A stretch of 64,000 nt of DNA from CAXBBB01 sp963793245 (GTDB lineage: Bacteria; Bacteroidota; Rhodothermia; Rhodothermales; BA12): positions 124,001 through 188,000 of the forward strand of contig CAWBZG010000003.1 of NCBI GenBank assembly GCA_963793245.1, written 5' to 3'. This document shows positions 27,318 to 35,665 of this stretch, one piece after another. Each line of letters opens with the position of its first letter. Position 1 is the first letter of the stretch. A program made the position numbers and the translations under genes. The notes under the pieces were generated by a model, which saw nothing but the letters and a program-made list of their open reading frames with translations, was not told the DNA's origin and did not search any database.

Positions 27318-27866
27318 CTAGTTCATCACGCAGGGCGACTCTTCGACGACGCGCGTGAACCGAATCGGCGCGTCGATTCGGGGCGCTTTGATCGCAAAGA
27401 ACGGCTGCTGCGGCGCCGGCGCCGACGTGCATTCCTCGCCGGGAGCCAAGAGGACGTAGGTCGCTTCGACGCCGGACGAATCCTGTTCGAGCGTCACGAA
27501 CCGGAGCGCGTGGCCTCCAAACGGAGCCTGCACTCCGGCGACTAGTATCATCGCGCCGTCTAGCGTTCCACCACGCAGTTGGGCGGGGCGCGTAAACGAG
27601 AGGCTGTCCGATAGGCGCTGCCACTGCTCATCCGTCCGGGCGACGGTTTCCAGGTCCGATGTGCCTTCGTACGTGCCCATTCCGACGCGCTGAAAGGGAA
27701 TGGGAGTGGATCCGCCGTCATCCGTCGTGACGTCACCCTGCGGCACTTTGCACGCGGATGCGGTCAGCGCAAGGAGCACAAGCAGGAGAGTGCGAAGGCG
27801 GCTCGAACGAGCGGCGAAGGTTGCGCGCGGGGTCGGAAAGGCGTTTCGGAAGGGGGTAATTTGCAT
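27318..27866 (-). CDS. Lipoprotein with PrcB-like C-terminal pattern
   Basis: A 182-residue exported protein. The start at 27866 (MQITPFRNAF) is the last before the signal region (RLRTLLLVLLALTASAC). The soluble part has TSDLETVARTDEQWQRLSDS, a pattern shared with PrcB-type proteins, then GAMILVAGVQAPFGGHALRF, an acidic strand pair and the closing strand FFAIKAPRIDAPIRFTRVVE. PrcB-type proteins are thought to stabilise surface proteases, so a helper role is possible, but the match is by pattern only. It is divergent from marC. Confidence 0.6.
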   Translation of the reverse strand: MQITPFRNAFPTPRATFAARSSRLRTLLLVLLALTASACKVPQGDVTTDDGGSTPIPFQRVGMGTYEGTSDLETVARTDEQWQRLSDSLSFTRPAQLRGGTLDGAMILVAGVQAPFGGHALRFVTLEQDSSGVEATYVLLAPGEECTSAPAPQQPFFAIKAPRIDAPIRFTRVVEESPCVMN

Positions 27867-27919
27867 CGGCAGGCACGCTTCGGACGGAATAGATAGTCCG
27901 ATGCAACGTCCGGCACGTG

Positions 27920-28582
27920 ATGCCGGTGCCCACACTTTTACCCTATAGATCGGTCTCCTCTGTGGACGTTTTCCTTTCCGACACGCTAGCAGCGTTCTTG
28001 CCGCTGTTCGTCGCCGTCAACATTCTGGGCATCCTGCCGCTGTTTATCAGCTTCAGTGACCAGATGACCGAGCAGTCGCGCCGCCGATTGGCTGTCAAAG
28101 CGGTTACGACGGCGTTCATCGTCGCCGTGGCGATCTTGTTCACGGGCGAGATCATCTTCAACACGCTGGGCATCACGGTCAACGACCTGCGCGTCGGCGG
28201 TGGACTGATTCTGCTCGTGCTCTCGACGAGCGACCTGCTCTTCAGCGACCTCAAGCGCCGCTCGCCCGCTGACGAGCAAGAAGAGGAGGAAGACCACGAC
28301 ATCGGTATCGTCCCGCTGGGCATTCCGCTCACCATCGGACCGGCGGCCATCACGACGATCATCGTGTCGCAGCAGCAGTTCGGCTACGTCCCGACGCTGA
28401 CGGCGCTGTTCGTCAACCTGTCGATCGTGCTGATCGCATTCGTCGGCGGCCCCGTCATCATGGGATTCCTGGGCCGTAACGCATCGAAAGCCATCGCCAA
28501 GATCGCGAGCCTCTTCCTCGCAGCCATCTCAGTCGCGATGATTCGGGGCGGCATCCTGGGCATGATAGCGGCGAGTAGCTGA
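27920..28582 (+). CDS. MarC family membrane protein
   Basis: A 220-residue inner-membrane protein with six helices in the MarC arrangement: LFVAVNILGILPLFISFSDQ (split here at 20), VAVAILFTGEIIFNTLGITV, LRVGGGLILLVLSTSDLLFS and IVPLGIPLTIGPAAITTIIV. The last contains the family's PLTIGPGAI-like motif. A cytosolic acidic loop (DEQEEEEDHD) is present. MarC proteins are of uncertain function. The start could be GTG at 27962, which would place the first helix right at the N-terminus and fits the family better than the 14 extra residues; ATG at 27920 is kept. Confidence 0.9.
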   Translation: MPVPTLLPYRSVSSVDVFLSDTLAAFLPLFVAVNILGILPLFISFSDQMTEQSRRRLAVKAVTTAFIVAVAILFTGEIIFNTLGITVNDLRVGGGLILLVLSTSDLLFSDLKRRSPADEQEEEEDHDIGIVPLGIPLTIGPAAITTIIVSQQQFGYVPTLTALFVNLSIVLIAFVGGPVIMGFLGRNASKAIAKIASLFLAAISVAMIRGGILGMIAASS

Positions 28583-28619
28583 CGAGAGCGCCGGGGCTGG
28601 ATGAGATTGCCGGTCGTCT

Positions 28620-28654
28620 CGCACCCGTAGGGACCGCGCCAGCGAACTTGATCC
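28620..28654. repeat. Inverted copy of the 35-bp interspersed repeat
   Basis: All 35 bases match, in reverse complement, 26315-26349. It lies 38 bp past the marC stop, in a 180-bp gap, so it may be part of the 3' region of the marC transcript. Confidence 0.8.
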
Positions 28655-28764
28655 GAGGTCCAAGACGTGGTTTTGTGCTCATCGCAAACTCGTGCTGGTA
28701 GCAAACTCCAGGCATCCGGCGCGGCGTTTGCGAGTAAGGAGTTGACTCTCCGAGTGGTACGGCT

Positions 28765-29202
28765 ATGCGTTTCTCCGTCTTCCTCTTTTTGCTCACGCTC
28801 CTGGGTGTGGCTCCAGCGTCGGCTCAGAAGCCGCGTGCGATGAGTGCGTCTGGAAATCGCGTTCAGACTGTCGCACAGCCCTCCGACGCCCTTTCGCGTG
28901 CGCTGTCGTCACGTGACGTGTCGGCGTTTTCTGAGATGTGTACCGACCAAGTCGACTTGACGCTGGACGGTGAGACGACCGTCTACACGCGCGCTCAGGT
29001 GGCCTATGTGTTGGACACGTGGCTCGACGACCATCCGCCGCGCCTGATCCGATTCACGCGCCACACCGACGGCGTCCCCGGAGCACTGATGGCGTCGGGT
29101 GTGCTCGTCCACGACGAAGGCGAGGTCGACGTGACGGCCCGGTTCGTGCGCTCCGAGGCGGGACGCTGGGAGGTCAGAGCACTCCACTTGATCGAGCGGT
29201 GA
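28765..29202 (+). CDS. Small secreted protein of DUF4783 / NTF2-like type
   Basis: A 145-residue exported protein with a clean signal peptide (MRFSVFLFLLTLLGVAPASA). The mature part has the pattern of NTF2-like folds: DALSRALSSRDVSAFSEMCT, VDLTLDGETTVYTRAQVAYV, then a run of strands ending DVTARFVRSEAGRWEVRALH. Several Bacteroidota genomes carry such proteins; function unknown. It is 67 bp before the giant kinase and in the same direction. Confidence 0.7.
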   Translation: MRFSVFLFLLTLLGVAPASAQKPRAMSASGNRVQTVAQPSDALSRALSSRDVSAFSEMCTDQVDLTLDGETTVYTRAQVAYVLDTWLDDHPPRLIRFTRHTDGVPGALMASGVLVHDEGEVDVTARFVRSEAGRWEVRALHLIER

Positions 29203-29269
29203 GCGAGATCCGCGTCGTCGATCCGGCCCGAGCCGCGCGCGTAGCTTGGCTCGCCTCTCGCCGTCGCCT

Positions 29270-32200
29270 GTGATCTATCGACCTAACCGCCTGCTCGCCG
29301 TTTGCGCGGGCGTCTTGCTCGTCCTCGTCGGCCTGACGATGGCGGCGCAGCGGTGGACGTCGGCTCGGTCGGCGGCGCGGGTAGCCGAAATGCAGTCCGA
29401 GCACCTGGCTGACGCTACTCGGAGAGCCACCGATCTGCTGCAATCGCGCGCTCAAACCCTGTCCCAACGCGCTGCGGCAATCGCCGATGATGCCGAGGTT
29501 ATGCGCGCGTTGGTCGGAGGCGATGGGCAGGCGATGATGGACCGGCTGGGCAGTGAACGCCTCGCGGCGCGGACGACGGTCGAAGTCTACAGGTCGGACG
29601 GAACGCTGCTGGGCTGGAACGGAGATCCGTTCGCGCCTGCGATGGGGCGTGAGCAGTCCGTCGCGCCCCTACTTCCATCGGTTCAACTCGTGCGTGAGGG
29701 GCCGCTGCGCGATGCTCTGGTCGCATGGGCCGACGTGAGCGGTGTGGGGCGCGTCCGCATCGTGCAGGTCATCCGGGCCGAGCCGCCGGTGCGCAACTCG
29801 TTTCTTCGCCCGTACCGGCTGACCGACGATCTGGCACGCAGCACGCAGACGGCGCTGGCGGTGCATCCGCCGACGTACGACGAGGGCGAGGCGATCGCGC
29901 TCGGCGACACGCCCGTCGCGCGTTTGGTAGCCGAGGCGTCGGCTCCTCAGACCTTGTTGAGAGCGCAGGACCGCGCGTTCGACGATTGGAATGCGCTATG
30001 GCTGCTGCTGCTGGGATTGTGCGCGCTGGCGGCGTTGGTCCTGCGCGCTCGCCAACTTCCATCGCTGAGGCGCGCGCTGCCGGTCGTAGGCGGACTCGTT
30101 GTGCTTCGCCTGTTGGTACACGAGTGGGAGGTGCCGGGCCGCTGGCAAATCGGACGCGCAGTCACGACGCCCCTTGCTCCGCTCTTCGATCCGACGCACT
30201 TCGCGACGACGTTCGGCGGCGGTCTGCTCCGCTCGTCGGGCGACCTGATGCTGACGGCGCTCGTCGTGCTGGGTATCGGGCTGACGCTGCGGTGGGGTCA
30301 ACTCGCGCGCACGCCCACCGAGTGGCGTTCGGCCTGGGCGCGCGTGCTGGCGTCGGCGGTGGCGCTGGTCGTTGTGGCAGCTTCGGGATGGCTGCTGGCG
30401 CGCGTTGCCGAACGCGTCGTGCTAGACGCCACGCTCGACCTGTTCGCCCGTGCTCCTCTCGTGCCGCCGCCGCTGCACCTGTTCGTCTACGCCGCGCTGC
30501 TGACGCTGGCGCTCGGGTTGGTGCTCGTCGCCGCGTCGGGCGTGCGGATCGCGACATCGGGCGATGTGCCTCCCGTCGTTCTTGCGCTCGCGGCTGGTGT
30601 CGCTTCCGTCGCCGAGTTGCTGGCGGGGGGAGGGGAGGCGCTGCAACTGGTGCCGTTCGGGATCGCCGTTGCGGTCGTGGCGTGGCGTTGGGTGCCGCGC
30701 TCGGATCTGCGGCTGAGGGGCGTCATGCTGGGCGTGCTCGGGCTGGCCGCCGTCGTCTATCCGCTGCTGGCTCAGGCGTATACCGCCGAGCAGCAGGGCC
30801 GGATGGACGTGACCGCGCGCGGCATCCAACAGCCTCGCGACACTCGGGCACTGTTTGCCGTTCAGCAAGCACTCGACGCCGCCGCGAGCGACTCGTCGCT
30901 GGTTCAGGCGCTGCGGCTTCCGTCCGCTCGGATCGCGCTGGCGAGGGCGCCGTCGGCCCGACTCGACGCCCAAGCAGCCAAACTCGCCCGCACCTCGCTG
31001 CTGGGCAACCTGGGCGCCTACGACGTGACCGTCATCTTCGTCGATGCCGAAGGGCGACGCGCCGGACGCTTTGGAAGCGAAGCCGCCGCGACGCCCGTCG
31101 AAGCCTCACGTCTCGCGCTGCTAGAGGCGATCCATGCCGAGCGCATCGCCGACGACGAGCGAAAGGGAGAAGATGCCGTCCAAACGCAATCGCGCGCTAC
31201 GGTCGACGCGCTGACGGGCGAGGTCGACCCCGAGCGCTTGGTCTACGCCGGAATCCAGACGCTGGCAAGCGGGGCGAGCATCGCGGTGTGGGCCGAGCCG
31301 CAGCGCCGCCAAGTGCGGCCGGGGACGCCGTTTCCGCGTGCGTTGCTTCCCGCCCAAGGTCGCCCCGACGCGCCCGATCAGGCATCGGTAGCCCTCTTTC
31401 GCGACGGCGCGCTGATACGCGAGCAAGGCGCCGACTTTGGGCGGTATCGACTCGATCCGTCCGTCACGCGCGGCTTGGGTGCTGGCAATGCGGTTCAGCG
31501 GATCGAGACGCTGGGTGGGCAGCGGTTTCGCGTCCGCTACGTTCGCACGCCCGCCCCGCTTGATCTGGCGCCGATGCAACCGCTGATCGCGTCCGAAACC
31601 GTCGTCGCCGTGCGCGTGCCGCTGTTGGGAGCGTTCGATCATCTGTTCTTCGGCCTGCGCGTGCTGCTCGCCGGGATGTTGCTGGCGATTCCGCTATGGG
31701 CGCTGCTGCGGTGGGCCACGCGCGTGCAAACGCGCCCGCGCCGGTTTCAAGAGCGCGTGCTGGATGCGTTCTCGGTCGTCGGCGCGCTGAGCGTGCTGGC
31801 GGTCGGTCTTCTAGGGCTGCGCGTGCTGGCGGCTGAGGGCGAGCGCGAGGTGCAGGACGATCTGCGCTCGGACCTAGAGCGTGTCGAAGAACTGCTCGTC
31901 CAGGCGGCGCGACCGGGCGAGTTGCCGTTTCAGGTACTCCAGCGCTCGGCGCTCGACTCGCTCGCCCTGCGCGCCGGACGCGACCTCAACGTCTACGTCG
32001 GCCCCGATCTGGTCGCGTCGAGCCGCCCCACGCTGGTGCGCGACGGGCTGATTCCCCCTCGGATGCCGTGGGATGCCTACAATGATCTGGTCTACCACGG
32101 TGCCCGGTTCGCCGTCGCCCAAGCGTCGCTCGGCACGTTCGAGTACACGGCAGGCTTCCGCGTGCTCGCCGATCCCTCAGGCAATGCGAGCGTCGTCGTG

Positions 32201-33214
32201 TCGGTGCCTACGCTTCCGGCTCAGGAGCGCATCGCCGAGGAGCAGGCGCGGCGCGTGGCGTATTTGCTCGGCGCGCTGCTGCTGCTGTTCGTCGTCGTCC
32301 TGCTGACCGCGTCGCTGCTGGCCCGGACGCTCGCTGGCCCTATCGAGCGGCTGCGCTTGGCGCTCGAACGAACGGCGCGCGGGCAGTACCAGGCGCCGCT
32401 CCCCATCCCGAGCGACGACGAGATCGGCGAACTCGTGCGCACGTTCAACGACATGCAGGAGCAACTCGCCGAGAGCCGCAAGCAACTCACGCAGCAGGAG
32501 CGGCAACTGGCGTGGCGCGAGATGGCCCGGCAGGTCGCCCACGAAATCAAGAACCCGCTGACGCCGATGAAGCTGTCGGTCCAGCACCTACGCCGCGCGT
32601 TCGACGGGATGGAAGGCGACGAATCGGCGCGGGGCGGCAAGTTCGAAAAGCTGTTCGAGCGCGTCACGACGACGCTGGTCGAGCAGACCGACGCCCTCGC
32701 CCGCATCGCCGGAGACTTCTCGACGTTCGCGCGCCTGCCGACGCGCATGCCCGAGCCACTCGACGTGACAGTCGTTGCTGGGGAAGCGATCCGCCTGATG
32801 GAAGGCGAACAGGGCGACGCTGAGATCACGTCCGAGATGGCTCCCGACCCACTCGTCGTCCGCGCCGATAGGGAAGAACTGAGACGCGTGTTCATCAACC
32901 TGATCAAAAACGGCATCCAGGCGATGGACGATCAGGCTGGCGAACGGCGTATCCGTGTCGAAACGCTGGCTGAAGGCGAGTGGGCCATCGCCCGCGTCAC
33001 CGACACCGGATCGGGCATCCCCGACGACCTCGTCCCCAAAGTCTTCGAACCCAACTTCTCGACCAAGACGAGCGGCACCGGCCTGGGCCTCGCCATCTCA
33101 CGCAAAGCCGTCGAAGAGAGCGGCGGCACGATCACGTTTGAGACGCAGACAGGCATCGGCACGACGTTCGAGATTCGGCTGCCGCTCGTCGACGAAGCTC
33201 CTGAAACGCCGTAG
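29270..33214 (+). CDS. Very large NtrY-like sensor histidine kinase
   Basis: About 1314 residues. Start codon choice: GTG at 29270 gives a membrane helix right after a short basic N-terminus (YRPNRLLAVCAGVLLVLVGL); TTG at 29246 is possible. The first part (about 40-240) is a periplasmic sensing region, followed by seven or more membrane helices (about 240-530), a second periplasmic region (about 530-790), two more helices, and a third periplasmic domain (about 840-960). Then a helix, a HAMP-like linker (ERLRLALERTARGQYQAPLP), the phospho-acceptor in RQVAHEIKNPLTPMKLS, and an ATPase with LINLIKNGIQAM-like N box (VFINLIKNGIQAMD), DTGSGIPDD and GTGLGLAISRK. No response regulator is adjacent. Confidence 0.88.
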   Translation: MIYRPNRLLAVCAGVLLVLVGLTMAAQRWTSARSAARVAEMQSEHLADATRRATDLLQSRAQTLSQRAAAIADDAEVMRALVGGDGQAMMDRLGSERLAARTTVEVYRSDGTLLGWNGDPFAPAMGREQSVAPLLPSVQLVREGPLRDALVAWADVSGVGRVRIVQVIRAEPPVRNSFLRPYRLTDDLARSTQTALAVHPPTYDEGEAIALGDTPVARLVAEASAPQTLLRAQDRAFDDWNALWLLLLGLCALAALVLRARQLPSLRRALPVVGGLVVLRLLVHEWEVPGRWQIGRAVTTPLAPLFDPTHFATTFGGGLLRSSGDLMLTALVVLGIGLTLRWGQLARTPTEWRSAWARVLASAVALVVVAASGWLLARVAERVVLDATLDLFARAPLVPPPLHLFVYAALLTLALGLVLVAASGVRIATSGDVPPVVLALAAGVASVAELLAGGGEALQLVPFGIAVAVVAWRWVPRSDLRLRGVMLGVLGLAAVVYPLLAQAYTAEQQGRMDVTARGIQQPRDTRALFAVQQALDAAASDSSLVQALRLPSARIALARAPSARLDAQAAKLARTSLLGNLGAYDVTVIFVDAEGRRAGRFGSEAAATPVEASRLALLEAIHAERIADDERKGEDAVQTQSRATVDALTGEVDPERLVYAGIQTLASGASIAVWAEPQRRQVRPGTPFPRALLPAQGRPDAPDQASVALFRDGALIREQGADFGRYRLDPSVTRGLGAGNAVQRIETLGGQRFRVRYVRTPAPLDLAPMQPLIASETVVAVRVPLLGAFDHLFFGLRVLLAGMLLAIPLWALLRWATRVQTRPRRFQERVLDAFSVVGALSVLAVGLLGLRVLAAEGEREVQDDLRSDLERVEELLVQAARPGELPFQVLQRSALDSLALRAGRDLNVYVGPDLVASSRPTLVRDGLIPPRMPWDAYNDLVYHGARFAVAQASLGTFEYTAGFRVLADPSGNASVVVSVPTLPAQERIAEEQARRVAYLLGALLLLFVVVLLTASLLARTLAGPIERLRLALERTARGQYQAPLPIPSDDEIGELVRTFNDMQEQLAESRKQLTQQERQLAWREMARQVAHEIKNPLTPMKLSVQHLRRAFDGMEGDESARGGKFEKLFERVTTTLVEQTDALARIAGDFSTFARLPTRMPEPLDVTVVAGEAIRLMEGEQGDAEITSEMAPDPLVVRADREELRRVFINLIKNGIQAMDDQAGERRIRVETLAEGEWAIARVTDTGSGIPDDLVPKVFEPNFSTKTSGTGLGLAISRKAVEESGGTITFETQTGIGTTFEIRLPLVDEAPETP

Positions 33215-33234
33215 CGACGCAGCATGCTGCGTCG
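33215..33234. repeat. 20-bp palindrome with CATG centre (copy 3)
   Basis: CGACGCAGCATGCTGCGTCG, a perfect palindrome starting at the base after the stop codon of the large kinase. It differs from the copy at 15890-15909 at two paired positions. Confidence 0.8.
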
Positions 33235-33285
33235 TCCAAGCTGTATCCCTCTTGCCCCTGCGTCGAATCCCGCTGCCTTTCGCGA

Positions 33286-33314
33286 TTGCGCACACACCTT
33301 TCCGGTACCTTTTG
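33286..33314 (+). promoter_or_regulatory. Possible Bacteroidota-type promoter for purB
   Basis: TTG (33286-33288), 17 bases, then TACCTTTTG (33306-33314), close to the -33/-7 pattern TTG and TAnnTTTG with one additional T. It lies 57 bp before the purB start. Confidence 0.4.
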
Positions 33315-33370
33315 ACCTCACCCAACTGCCGAGCCGGAGAATGATTAAAATAGCAGAGATAAAATGAGGA

Positions 33371-34690
33371 ATGGAGAAAAAAAAAAACGCCCGGATGATC
33401 GACCGCTACTCCCGTCCTGAAATGACTGACCTGTGGAGCGAAAAGGGGCAGTTCGACGCGTGGCTCGACGTGGAACTGGCGGCCTGCTGGGGCTGGTCGC
33501 AGATCGGCGCGATTCCGTCCGCCGACGTCGACGCGCTGTACGAAAAGGCATCGTTCAGCATGGAGCGCATCGCCGAGATCGAGAAGGAGACGCGGCACGA
33601 TGTGGTCGCCTTTACGCGCGCCGTCAGCGAGACGCTGGGCGACGAACGCAAGTGGGTGCACTACGGTCTGACTTCGACGGACGTGGTCGATACGGCGTGG
33701 GGCGTCCGGTTGAAAAAGGCCAACGGCTTGATTCGCGACGCCCTGCACGCCATGCGCGAAGTATTGGCTCGCCGAGCGCGTGAGCACAAGACGACGCTGA
33801 TGATGGGCCGTACGCATGGCGTCCACGCGGAGCCGACGACGTTCGGGCTGGTGCTGGCGCTCTACTACGCCGAAATCGAGCGACAAATCGAGCGCTTCGA
33901 GTTGGCCGCCAAGGGCGTCGAAGTCGGCAAGCTCTCGGGAGCCGTCGGCACGTTCGCCCACACGCCGCCCGAAGTCGAGCGCCTGACCTGCGAGAAGCTG
34001 GGGCTAGACGCCGCGCCGATCTCGACGCAAACCTTGCAGCGCGACCGCCACGCATTTTATATGTCGACGTTGGCAGGCATCGGGTCGAGTCTGGAGAAGA
34101 TGGCCGTCGAGGTGCGCCACTTGCAGCGCCGCGAAGTCCGCGAGGCCGAGGAAGCGTTCCGCGCCGGGCAGAAAGGCTCGTCGGCGATGCCGCACAAGCG
34201 CAATCCCATCGGAAGCGAGAACGTGACCGGCATGAGCCGCTTGCTGCGGGGCTACATGGTGAGCGCGTACGAAAACGTCGCCCTGTGGCACGAGCGCGAC
34301 ATCAGCCACTCGTCGGTCGAGCGCGTCATCTTGCCCGACGCCACGACCGTCTGCCACTACGCGCTCACGCGGATGACGAGCATCCTTGACAACCTGACGG
34401 TCTTCCCCGACGCCATGCGCGCCAACATGGACCGCACGTACGGCCTGCACAACAGCCAGCGCGTCATGCTCGCCCTCGTCGAAGCTGGGCTGAGTCGGGA
34501 AGACGCGTACGATCGCGTCCAGCCGCGCGCGATGCAGGCGTGGACCAACGGCGAGCCGTTCCAGCCGCTGGTGTTGGCAGCCGACGACATCCGTGAATAC
34601 CTGTCCGAGGAGCAGATCGACGCACTTTTCGACCCAGCGTATCACACGCGCCGCGTTGACGAGATCTTTGCGCGTGTGGGGTTAGGCTAA
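33371..34690 (+). CDS. purB: Adenylosuccinate lyase
   Basis: Makes AMP from adenylosuccinate and AICAR from SAICAR in purine synthesis (EC 4.3.2.2). At 439 residues it is the usual length for the bacterial form. The N-terminus (MIDRYSRPEMTDLWSEKGQF) matches directly, MGRTHGVHAEPTTFG carries one catalytic His, and the signature loop is GSSAMPHKRNPIGSE with the catalytic Ser. Two ATGs are possible at the start; the second, at MIDRYS, would shorten it by 8 residues and fits the family better, while the first adds a Lys-rich tip from an A-run. It acts alone here. Confidence 0.96.
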   Translation: MEKKKNARMIDRYSRPEMTDLWSEKGQFDAWLDVELAACWGWSQIGAIPSADVDALYEKASFSMERIAEIEKETRHDVVAFTRAVSETLGDERKWVHYGLTSTDVVDTAWGVRLKKANGLIRDALHAMREVLARRAREHKTTLMMGRTHGVHAEPTTFGLVLALYYAEIERQIERFELAAKGVEVGKLSGAVGTFAHTPPEVERLTCEKLGLDAAPISTQTLQRDRHAFYMSTLAGIGSSLEKMAVEVRHLQRREVREAEEAFRAGQKGSSAMPHKRNPIGSENVTGMSRLLRGYMVSAYENVALWHERDISHSSVERVILPDATTVCHYALTRMTSILDNLTVFPDAMRANMDRTYGLHNSQRVMLALVEAGLSREDAYDRVQPRAMQAWTNGEPFQPLVLAADDIREYLSEEQIDALFDPAYHTRRVDEIFARVGLG

Positions 34691-35011
34691 ACGTGACGAT
34701 GGCTCTCGCCGTCATGCTACGGCGCTACGAGGGGTTCATCTGCTGTCTTTGGTGGAGCCGCAGCGTCCGAGACGCCCAAGGTTCGGCCTGATCTCGGTCC
34801 GGCGATAGAGATGCGGAGCGGAGAGAGCGTGCAGAAATCTTCCTGTTTGAGCGAGCCTGCGAGCGAGTTTGGACGATTTTAGCGAACAGAGCGTAGCATC
34901 AGCCGGAGCGAGTCCAGCCTTGATCTTTTGCTCCTTTTGGATCAAGCCGAAAGGAGGGAGATATCGACCCATCTCCAACCTTCTATTTTGAATCCCACGA
35001 CTTTTAAAACG
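34691..35011. other. Intergenic element resembling a sequence common between Bacteroidota genes
   Basis: From about 34833 the sequence reads AATCTTCCTGTTTGAGCGAG, later GCGAGTTTGGACGATTTTAG, then AGCCTTGATCTTTTGCTCC. From memory this resembles an AT-richer element seen between genes in many Bacteroidota genomes. It ends with a hairpin (CTTGATC at 34919-34925 with GATCAAG at 34940-34946). No ORF on either strand is convincing. Confidence 0.45.
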
Positions 35012-35494
35012 ATGTCCGACGATACCCGCCTCCCCTCTTCTCAGCGTGCTGCCCTACGCAGCCGTGCCAACGGCCTGAAAGCTACCATCCAGGTTGGCAA
35101 AGAGGGCGTGACTGATGCCGTCGCCCGAACGCTTGAGCAGGCACTTACGACGGTCGATCTGATCAAGGTCAAGATTCTGGAGACGGCGCCGCAATCGGCC
35201 AAGGAAGCCGCGCCGATGCTCGCCGAACGCATCGACGGAGCCTACGTGGTGCAGACGATGGGGCGGATCGTGACGCTCTACCGCGAGATTCCCGAAACGC
35301 CGCGTCCAACGGCTGACGAAGTGCGTGCAGCCGCGTCGTCTGCCAGTTCCAAGCCGCGAAGGAGGCCGACGCATGGACAAAAATCGGACGGCAAAAAGCG
35401 CAACGGTCCATCGCGTAGTGCAGGTAGCAGCCGGGTAGGAGGAAGTGGGCGTGCATCGGGTGGTCGAGGCGGAAACAGCCGAGGCCGTGGATAG
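35012..35494 (+). CDS. yhbY: YhbY family CRM-domain RNA-binding protein with basic tail
   Basis: A 160-residue protein. The start at 35012 gives MSDDTRLPSSQRAALRSRAN, so the CRM domain begins correctly. The domain (about 8-100) has LRSRANGLKATIQVGKEGVT, with the GxxG-type loop of RNA-binding CRM folds, and VQTMGRIVTLYREIPE at its end. The extra C-terminal 60 residues are Arg/Lys/Gly/Ser-rich (KPRRRPTHGQKSDGKKR, then RGGNSRGRG) and are not in classical YhbY (about 97 residues); they probably add RNA contacts. YhbY is linked to late 50S ribosome assembly. Confidence 0.9.
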   Translation: MSDDTRLPSSQRAALRSRANGLKATIQVGKEGVTDAVARTLEQALTTVDLIKVKILETAPQSAKEAAPMLAERIDGAYVVQTMGRIVTLYREIPETPRPTADEVRAAASSASSKPRRRPTHGQKSDGKKRNGPSRSAGSSRVGGSGRASGGRGGNSRGRG

Positions 35495-35665
35495 CCGATG
35501 TGGGGACGCTACAGTCGTCAGATTCGAGAGCGAATGAGTAGGCTTAACAGTGTTAAGCGGGTGTGACGCTTCCGTAAAGGAACGGTGTGTGCTATTTTCG
35601 GACTGATCCGGGAGAAAGCGCTTTCAGCGTACCCGGAAACCTCTACGCATTCCCAACCCCGTCTC

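Noticed and set aside
29725..31563. A second plus-strand frame of 612 codons inside the large kinase gene.
   Set aside because: Arg/Ala/Gly-rich shadow in another frame; the kinase frame is clean throughout.
35540..35580. A -7-like box (TATTTTCG) before the TonB receptor gene.
   Set aside because: One mismatch in the conserved TTTG part and no clear -33 element, so not called as a promoter.
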